DNA from: Heterobilharzia americana | Lineage: Eukaryota > Platyhelminthes > Trematoda > Strigeidida > Schistosomatidae | Reading direction: 5' to 3' | DNA: 64,000 nucleotides | NCBI GenBank assembly: GCA_944470555.2 | Contig: OX104129.1 | Coordinates: forward strand, 63,543,747-63,607,746 | Part shown: one piece after another, positions 57,011 to 64,000 of the stretch | Layout: each line of letters begins with the position of its first letter | How positions within the stretch are numbered: the stretch's first letter is position 1 | Position numbers and translations under genes: made by a program | The notes under the pieces: model-generated | What the model was told of the DNA's origin: nothing | What the model saw: the letters and a program-made list of their open reading frames with translations, nothing else | Databases searched by the model: none

Positions 57011-57775
57011 TAACCGGTTGAAAATACCGAGTGCTGAAAACATCTGGTTTTCAAGTAGGATTTATTAAGTTCACAAATGTTGATGAAACTCTTAATCCAG
57101 TTACTCTGTATACTTGGTCCTATCTGCCATAACGTAATGCAGAGTCAGATACATATATGGACTAGAGGTTGGGACGATAAACAAAGCCTAGAAACATAAA
57201 GGTTTTCCGAACATTGTCGAGTTGACGTATTAAATGGTTGGGAGGAAAATGAAAGCTGACCGAAAAAAAGAGATGAATAAAAACTTAGTTATATCATCGT
57301 TGATAGAATAGTTGACAAGGGACTGGATACCGGTTATAGATCTGTTTACTGAATTAAACAAGTTAGTAATGAATGCAGGAACAAGACAAGAACAGAAATA
57401 ACTGACTAATAAAGACAACTGACAAACATTAATTAGTTGGTGAAATCACAGTACATTAAAAACGCTGCCACGGTAAATTGAGAGTCACTGCCATTTCTTT
57501 TCTCAACGACAAAGATTGACTCAAAAACTCAAACTGTACAGACTTCTATGGTTTCAAGCAGTTTCTTATTCTAGAATAAAATGAGTCCACTTTATTTCAT
57601 GGCCTTTCATCAGCTGCAAGCAGTCTACAATTGAAACAAATTATTAGTAGTAATAATAACATAACATACTTTGTACACTCAGAAATAAATAGAGATTTAG
57701 AATCCGGGATTTTCGTATCTAAGTATAAGACGGAGATGTGATGGTACAGTTGAGAAAACTATCCACAGAAAAGAC
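57011..57775. other. Stretch without recognisable gene
   Basis: Nothing supported. Confidence 0.35.
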
Positions 57776-57779
57776 ACAT

Positions 57780-58350
57780 AGGTTGGACAGTACCTTGATT
57801 ATAATAGCTTCTTTCCTGTCAGCTATAAGTGTGGTTTAGTCAGGACGCTATTAACTTGAATAAAAAGGCTGTGCCCTAAAGATAAACAGGAAGAAGAATT
57901 CGGAATAATAATTGAGAAGGCCCTTATAGAGAATGGAAATCCTAAGAAATTCACCATGAAACATGGAAAAGAATTTAGTGAGAGACCAAAACATCCAGCT
58001 GTTGAGAGGAAGCCTGTAACCCTTCGTCAAGCATTCAAAGGTAATGGGACATCTGAAATAATTGGAGAAGAAAAGAAGCTACACTGAGAAGGGGCTTCCC
58101 TGATACCAGATTGATCTCAGTTTACAAAACAGTATGCTCAATAACACAGTCGAAAGTAGACAAATACCCATCTCACGTCATCTCCAATTGTGTGTAACAA
58201 TTCACGTATGCTTTTGGAAGCAACGACAAGGCACAAACTGAAAGAAAGGCGTTTACTCGATTTTATAAGCATATTCCGAGAAATATGTGTCAGTCGCCAG
58301 GTATCTGGTGGAAACGTGACTTGAAATATTTGTTTCTCAGTCCGGGATAA
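57780..58350 (+). mobile_element. PLE family H fragment: RT thumb side and GIY-YIG region
   Basis: YYNSFLPVSYKCGLVRTLL (block after the RT palm), then EKALIENGNPKKF. After a frame break come NCVYQFTYAF and RRLLTRFYKHI-like sequence, the GIY-YIG region with YIG lost by a small deletion. Inactive. Confidence 0.6.
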
Positions 58351-58559
58351 TCAACAAACGAAAAAAAGCATGTTCATTAAGGTTTTTGGAAGCTCTGGCT
58401 ATCAGGAATTTATGACCTGACCTATGTACTCAGAACCAGACTGTAATTACCCTTTCTTTACTTTGGTAACTGTATACAATTCTTTCTATGTATGTGTATA
58501 TATTCTTCCCTTTTCTTTTGACTGCATCATCTCTTCATTAATTACTTACTGAGTGTTAT

Positions 58560-59717
58560 TCACTTAACGATTTTCAAGTTTTGGTTGCATTGTGTTCTCT
58601 GACTTGAGTTGTGTAATCGTGCAGCTTTCATCGTCTTTCTAGACGACATCGTCAGCACTAGCTTCAGAATCAAGTGACCTGTCAATATCTCTCCGTGACT
58701 CATTCAGTAGCTTGCCCTGAGGAACTGGCTTGTAACTGGTTATTTCCTTTGATTGTAGTGTCGTTGACTGCATATTTTTTCCTGTTAGTTATTCCTCTGC
58801 TTCACCTCTGACGTTTCTGTCGTTTTCCTTGTCTCCCATTGGTTGATAGACTGGGTCTGTCTATACATCTATTGATTCCTGATTGACCTGAATGTTAAGC
58901 TTCTGGGAATTCTCTGATATTCTTTGTGTTTCCTATCTCCGTCCAAAATTTCTACATTGTCAAAATTGAATTCCTGTCCATCGTTGGTATCCACGTGCAT
59001 CGAAATGAGTGACGAAATGTCGTGACGTTTAATAGCCAATTGGTGCTCATGTAGACGAAGGCGAAGAGGATGGCTACTTTGTCCAATGTAGCGTTGACTG
59101 CAATTATTGCAGTTGATGTTGTAAATGATATTCTATGTCTTCTTTGGTTGTTGCATCCTTTGGTCTGCATAATAGTGTTTGTAGGGAATTTGTTGGTTTA
59201 TGAGCCACACCAATTCGAAATGGTCTCAGCAATCTTGTCGTGATTTCCGATATATTCTTTATGTATGGTAGGATGATGCGTTTGTTGATTTGTGTCGATG
59301 ACTTTCTAGTTGATGATGTACGGAATAGGTATCTTCTTATAAAGTTTGTTGGGTAGCCGTTCTTCTTTAGGACAGATGTCAAGTAATTTTCTTCGTTTCT
59401 TCGTGAAGTCTTTCTACTTCAGTGTGTTCTCGCTCTTTTGAATAAAGTCTGCACGCAATTAAGCTTGTGCGTTGTTGCTACTGTAGTTGAGTATTTGGTC
59501 AGTGTGTGTTGGCTTCCTGTACACGTTTGTTCCAGGCTTTCCGGCATTTGTCCTACTGAGTAAAACATCCAGGAATGATGGTTGCTTGTTTAACTCGTGA
59601 TACTTTGTAAATTTGATGTCAGACAGTGAGTGTTTTCTGTCATCTTTTTTAATGTTGACAATAGTATCGTCTGCATGGAGAATCCAAATTTTCGTCTAGA
59701 AAGACGATAAAAACTTC
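58560..59717 (-). mobile_element. PLE family D: RT motif C to GIY-YIG and hammerhead-bearing 3' end
   Basis: Minus strand from 59690: ILHADDTIVNI (motif C), FLDVLLSRT, VYRKPTHTDQILNY, then KNGYPTNFIRR and RPFRIGVAHKPTNSL (59382-59110, 92-residue frame). Next, in another frame, comes the GIY-YIG region near 59100-59000. The 3' end carries the hammerhead core at 58626-58655. The 5' boundary is a 25-base inverted copy of the ribozyme region (59692-59717). Confidence 0.78.
58622..58662 (-). ncRNA. Hammerhead core in PLE family D 3' region
   Basis: On the minus strand: CTGACGA (58649-58655). Stem II GTCGTC pairs with GACGAT around TAGAAA (six pairs, one G-U), followed by GAAA (58626-58629). It lies 3' of the GIY-YIG coding, where PLEs of other animals are known to carry hammerheads. 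Stems I and III could not be assigned with confidence by eye. The copy at 22.85 kb has GAAA changed to AAAA. Confidence 0.62.
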
Positions 59718-60660
59718 ACGAGTAAACAAATCAGCTCAGAGAAGACAATACAACCATGACCATCCACCTGAGCTACAAATATTCTCCACGATCTTCAAGT
59801 TTTTCATGTAATAACTTAACTTGTTAGCCCTTACTCGTTTGTTGTTTCCTCCCCCCCACTGCAAAACTCCAGAATTTTCTATCTCATCAGATATAAACTG
59901 CCACTGATTTTGACTAAGATTTGTAACTAATATTCCTGTGTTTCCTTGACTCACTCACTGCCATATTGCTAATCCTGGATTTCAAATCTTCATTTATTTC
60001 TGCGTGTTTAAAGTATGTAATGTTGTTATTACAACTAATAATCCATTTTAATTGTAGGTTGTTTGCAGCTGATGAAAGGACATGGAATAAAGCTAGCTCA
60101 TTTTATTCTGTAAATGTCTTTGCTCTTGTATTATTCAAATTTGTCAAGGGAAGTAAATGTATGAAGTTTCTTATTCCGTTGTTTGCTCACCTGCGTAAAC
60201 GATGTGACAGTGCTGAAATTATGCTTGAAGTCTAGTAGGTGTTTGATTATTGAGCTTCTTGTAGTCTTCGCATCAGAAATAAACAAGCTTCGTCTCATTT
60301 GAAGTTCATTGGATGTCTGTAGTGATCTGATTTACACCAAAGTTCAAACTTAATCACATTGCTTAGAACTGCAGAACGTTAGCCTCTAGGCTTCTGAGTT
60401 CAGACAGCTCATTCTTGTACAACACGTATAGTTTGATATTATCGCTTGGAGTTACTCATCTTCGACTTGTCCGAACCGAAGCAAACAACCACTAAAATTC
60501 TGTTTTAAAGATTTTAATTCACTGATACTTCTGCCGAAATTGCACTTTGAACCTATATAATATTTTTATTTTTTTTCTCTCTGTGCGTCTGTATCACAGT
60601 TCTTTCTTAGACCAGAGAAAAAAGACAACTAGCACTTCGAAAGTAATGTTAATTAATCTT
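59718..60660. other. Region upstream of the receptor gene
   Basis: No recognisable gene. The 89-residue frame at 59966 has no recognisable similarity. It may contain the receptor's distal promoter. Confidence 0.35.
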
Positions 60661-60678
60661 GAAGGTCAAAACTTTGGA

Positions 60679-60742
60679 CCAATCAAATGAAAAGCATCTT
60701 AAACCAATCAAATTTTTCAAGACTCAATCTTTTTCTGATTGG
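60679..60742 (+). promoter_or_regulatory. Cluster of three CCAAT boxes upstream of the receptor gene
   Basis: CCAAT occurs at 60679-60683 and 60704-60708, both within the same 11-base word ACCAATCAAAT. An inverted copy (ATTGG) lies at 60738-60742. They sit 93-156 bases before the receptor ATG, a typical distance for NF-Y binding in a TATA-poor promoter. Function is inferred; no transcription start is known. Confidence 0.45.
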
Positions 60743-60834
60743 TTATTAAACAGTATACTTAATTCACATTCAAAAAATTGTTAGTTTTATGCCAAGAAAG
60801 TATAATTTGAAATGTTCGATTTTATATTTATTAA

Positions 60835-62304
60835 ATGGAATCGTTGAATTCAAGTGTTCAACAAGTCGAAAATATTCAGAACAGTGATCCAGTATGGATA
60901 AGCACCTTAGTACTACTTGGTTGTGTTTCATGTTTAGGAACAATTGGAAATCTACTTGTACTTGGAGTGTTTATACAGCATCATTTTTGGCCACATTTAC
61001 ATTTAAAGTATAGACAAATCTATTTAAATCAACGATTAAGTTTAATAAACACTAATGATTTACGATCTTCATCCTACTTTGATAATAATAGTAATAATAA
61101 CATTAATAATAATTATATTTTACGAATTCATGAATCGAATGAACAACTTTTCACTAAAACAACTGGTACACCGACATTTTTTATCCTTGTACTAGCTTGT
61201 GTTGATTTAATGGTTTGTTGTTTTGTTGTACCGTTAACATTCTATATGGAGTATATACATTTACAGCCATCTACAGATATTTGGTGTAAAACACATGCTT
61301 TCTTGAATATATGCAATATTATGTTTAGTTCATTATTAGTTATTGCTATTGCTTTAGAAAGATATCTAACAATCTGTCATCCATTAAGATGTATACTGAC
61401 AATGAAACGAGCTAAATATTTAACATTAAGTTTAGCAATATTTTGTATAATTTATGGAATTCTAGGTGCATTACATCATAGTTTAGGCGTGACTATGAAT
61501 GAACCAAACATAGAACAGTGTTGTGATACAGCAGAATTACCAAATGCTACTTATATACAAAAGATAACATATGATATCTTACAGAAAGGTAATACAGCAA
61601 GTTTTATTCTATCTATTTTATCTGTTATTATCCTATATTCATTAATTCTACGTGTTGTCATTAAAACAAATAGATTTAATCGACAATCAGTTTCTAATAG
61701 TATTGTAAACGATAATTCATTGTACAATTCTACCCTGTTGGAAATGAATCGAAACTTTACTTGTTTATCAACGGATTTAAACAACAACAGTTCAATTGTC
61801 AATGATAATAACAAAAACAATAAAGCGTCAATTATACATCATAAGAGTTTTGGGAATAAATTAAAAATGCATTTATCAATTAAAGGGATAACAGAAAGTA
61901 CATTATGGCGTGAATTACGATCAGCTAGTGTATTATTTGTTGTTGCTGTTGTCTATATTATTGTATTTACACCCGCTTTATTAACAGCTAATAAATTGGT
62001 TCAATTCAATTTACTCGCTTACAATACATACTACTTAAATAATATGTCAAATCCAGTAATTTATTGTTTTATGAGTCATGCATTTAGACGAAAGTTGAAG
62101 ATACTACTATTCAATAGTATTGTATCCTTGAAAAGTTATCGTTCAAAAAATGATGGATGCTTTCAGTCAAATCGACAACTTCAACAACCGCGTCGTAAAC
62201 AACAGTTTAGATCAAGACAAATAAATCATCACAGTTATAACAATAATAATGAGGAGAACATTAATGAAAATAATAGAGAAAAATCAACCACTGGTGATCA
62301 ATGA
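60835..62304 (+). CDS. Rhodopsin-like (class A) G-protein-coupled receptor, intronless, probable flatworm orphan receptor
   Basis: Open frame of 489 residues encoding a seven-helix plasma-membrane receptor. TM1 is about 21-47, with GN at 38-39 (N1.50). TM2 is about 113-138, with LACVD (D124, 2.50). C151 sits at 3.25, paired with C229 or C230 in loop 2. ERY is at 175-177, ending TM3. TM4 is about 193-217, TM5 254-277, TM6 360-385 (P380) and TM7 393-412, with NPVIY at 406-410. N5 and N237 are glycosylation sequons. Oddities: the first intracellular loop is about 65 residues with an Asn run, loop 3 is long and Asn/Ser-rich, TM4 lacks the usual Trp, TM5 lacks the usual Pro, and TM6 has FTP in place of CWxP. 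The single exon and degenerate motifs recall the platyhelminth orphan family PROF1; that placement is inference, and the ligand is unknown. The start is the first in-frame ATG; the frame closes with TGA. Confidence 0.93.
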   Translation: MESLNSSVQQVENIQNSDPVWISTLVLLGCVSCLGTIGNLLVLGVFIQHHFWPHLHLKYRQIYLNQRLSLINTNDLRSSSYFDNNSNNNINNNYILRIHESNEQLFTKTTGTPTFFILVLACVDLMVCCFVVPLTFYMEYIHLQPSTDIWCKTHAFLNICNIMFSSLLVIAIALERYLTICHPLRCILTMKRAKYLTLSLAIFCIIYGILGALHHSLGVTMNEPNIEQCCDTAELPNATYIQKITYDILQKGNTASFILSILSVIILYSLILRVVIKTNRFNRQSVSNSIVNDNSLYNSTLLEMNRNFTCLSTDLNNNSSIVNDNNKNNKASIIHHKSFGNKLKMHLSIKGITESTLWRELRSASVLFVVAVVYIIVFTPALLTANKLVQFNLLAYNTYYLNNMSNPVIYCFMSHAFRRKLKILLFNSIVSLKSYRSKNDGCFQSNRQLQQPRRKQQFRSRQINHHSYNNNNEENINENNREKSTTGDQ

Positions 62305-62521
62305 TCAATTTTCAAAGATAACTTGAGTTTTACACTCTTTCGTAAATAATACACCAAAAAACAGGATAATAATTATGACATGAAGGGTAAGGGACATTAT
62401 ACCAGTCGAAATCTTTCTGTAGACCGAATACTATAGTTATTTTTGTCATTAAATGTATGTAAATATTTGTTTAAAATTCTTTCGAAAACACTGAACATTG
62501 GACAAAACAGTAAAGCAATTG

Positions 62522-62527
62522 AATAAA
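62522..62527 (+). promoter_or_regulatory. Polyadenylation signal AATAAA for the receptor mRNA
   Basis: A canonical AATAAA lies about 218 bases after the receptor stop codon and is followed by a T-rich stretch. It is the best candidate 3' end signal of this gene. Confidence 0.5.
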
Positions 62528-63275
62528 GGACTTTTTTGGTGTATCTGTAAGATTTTTAAATCATTATGAGTGACTGTTGTCTTAAATTTGGTTCACAACT
62601 GTTTAATATAAATGTAGGTTCTTCGGTATATCATGTGTCACATTTTATTTGATTACTGATGGTAAGCAAGACATCTGAGAACTTATCATTAAACAGCAGA
62701 GATATTCAGAGACCATATTTATATGATATAAACACCAAACAACTGCCTTATTCTTTTTCTGAACAACACTGAGAAGCTAAAAAACTCAGTTTAACTGAAT
62801 TTTTGGTTAGCTGATTTGAATGGGATATTATACTTAATTAAATGATAGAATGAACAATTTGCAAACGGTTTACAAGTTTCGTGGTACACATCAACAAGGT
62901 TTCCGCTGGAAACCACCCACAATCTGTGGTCTCTGAAACGAAAATGTCATAAACTGACGTAATACACTACGGAACAAGATAAACAGTAGGAGACCACTTC
63001 GGCTGATTTGCAGATTACATCAGCCTAACCGGAGTCATCTAAACACCTTATAGTCTTTTCTCTGGTTTGGGGTGAAGCTTACCAGTGGTGTACTCATTTG
63101 CACAAATTCAGTCAGTGGAGTTGAATCAATTCAATTTGTAATAAATTGGACCCAAAATATCATGTATCACATGTTGTAAGTTATTTTTCCAATAAAATTC
63201 TTGAGACAGCCTTTGTTTGATAAACTAATGTTACTGATATTTGTTGATACTGATACCTACTGCATAAGTATCGTA
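62528..63275. other. Downstream of the receptor; no gene seen
   Basis: AT-rich, with a possible decayed short element near 62880-63070. Confidence 0.3.
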
Positions 63276-63279
63276 TGTC

Positions 63280-63445
63280 GTGCTCCAACGGCCTAATGGA
63301 TGGTGCTTTCGTGTCTGAAGTGATAAGTACGGGGTTCGATTCTCACTGAGGACAACATCCCTCAGTGGAATGCAGGTACATCCACCTGACAAGTCCGAAA
63401 TGGAAGAAAACGGTCCTTCTGGATTCCACTGTTAGTCATTAAAGA
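63280..63445 (+). mobile_element. S1 short element
   Basis: Head with ACGGCCTAATGGATGGTGC, B box GGGGTTCGATTCTC, then GCAGGTACATCCACCTGACAAG, a broken stem II and AGAAAAC, ending TTCTGGATTCCACTG. Promoter boxes are good; the ribozyme core is mutated (CTGACAA). Confidence 0.68.
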
Positions 63446-63479
63446 GATTACAACACAGTGTCACTGATACTATTTAATG

Positions 63480-63600
63480 AATAGTGAAAATGTTCAAATC
63501 CTTGGTTGAGACAAGATTTGGACCTAAGACACCTAGTTTACGGGCCCCACACTCTTCAAGCTAAGCAACAAGACCCAGCTGGTGACCAGGTTGTAATTAG
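63480..63600 (-). mobile_element. Possible family G tRNA-like short element
   Basis: On the minus strand, GTTGCTTAGCTTGAAGAGTG and CTTAGGTCCAAATC resemble A and B boxes. Confidence 0.4.
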
Positions 63601-64000
63601 AATGAAATAAACTGACAACTGACTGCCTACGTGTATAATTACTGTACTTTACAAGAAGTGTTTACGTCTAACTATTCGCTATAAACGCTGAGTTTTACCT
63701 TATCAAGATAATACAGTCGATAGTCCTTCAAGTATATTACATAGAGCATGAAACTGCGGGAGTAATAATGCATACTTTGAAATGTAAATAAGTTTCTTGC
63801 AAGTGATTCGGTATTTTAAGTTCTTATTTAGCATTATGGTGTTTAATTGATCCGTCTCTCTTGAAGTATTTTACTACCTGGTAGGTCAGCAGAAACAAAT
63901 TGCCACCGTGATTTAAGAAATGTGTTGTAGTTTTTAAATCTAGGTGAATAAGACTTTGAACGTAAAATAACAAACATTAAAAAATTCCACTATTAGGCAA

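Noticed and set aside
59966..60235. 89-residue plus-strand frame before the receptor gene
   Set aside because: No recognisable motif, no clear splice signals and biased composition; not enough to call a gene.

Overview
The window looks like blood-fluke (Schistosoma, Platyhelminthes) nuclear DNA. It is AT-rich with sparse coding. It is crowded with repeat families I recognise from schistosomes: Smα-type tRNA-like short elements carrying hammerhead ribozymes, RTE-type and CR1/SR1-type non-LTR retrotransposons, and several Penelope-like elements (PLEs) with a GIY-YIG endonuclease domain. The genus rests on recognising these families and was not checked by a search. I cannot name the species.

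Layout. 1-9.8 kb: PLE debris (family D at 1-790; family C at 2.6-3.96 kb), short tRNA-like elements, a 3' fragment of RTE-A (6.1-6.95 kb) and a PLE-H fragment inserted between two units of a short element (8.35-9.43 kb). 9.8-15.6 kb: two almost identical RTE-B copies facing each other, arms about 0.95 kb and spacer about 3.8 kb. 16-29.6 kb: two near-identical direct RTE-B copies (18.3 and 24.8 kb), a PLE-D copy (22.8-24.2 kb) and an RTE-B copy with an expanded AGGAG array (28.5-29.6 kb). 29.6-40 kb: a CR1-like element split by a short element, PLE-C copies and a PLE-C cluster (37.8-39.7 kb), and an internally deleted RTE-B (34.15-36.3 kb). 40-51 kb: more short elements, PLE-C (46.1-48.2 kb) and RTE-B fragments. 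51.1-56.1 kb: an RTE-A element of about 3.78 kb sits inside an RTE-B copy. 57.8-59.7 kb: PLE-H and PLE-D copies.

The only convincing host gene is at 60,835-62,304 (+): a single-exon, 489-residue rhodopsin-like G-protein-coupled receptor, probably of a flatworm-specific orphan group. It has CCAAT boxes upstream and a polyadenylation signal downstream.

The strongest biological theme is ribozyme-bearing mobile DNA. Hammerhead cores (CUGANGA, stem II, GAAA, NUH) can be read in three separate tRNA-like families (called S1, E and F here) and in the 3' terminal region of PLE family D. PLE copies are repeatedly preceded, in their own orientation, by an inverted copy of their own 3' end. S1 elements occur as head-to-tail dimers and as inverted half-element composites. 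Boundaries of repeats are estimated by eye, usually to within 10-50 bases. Family letters (A, B, C, D, H, S1, E, F, G, I) are local labels only.
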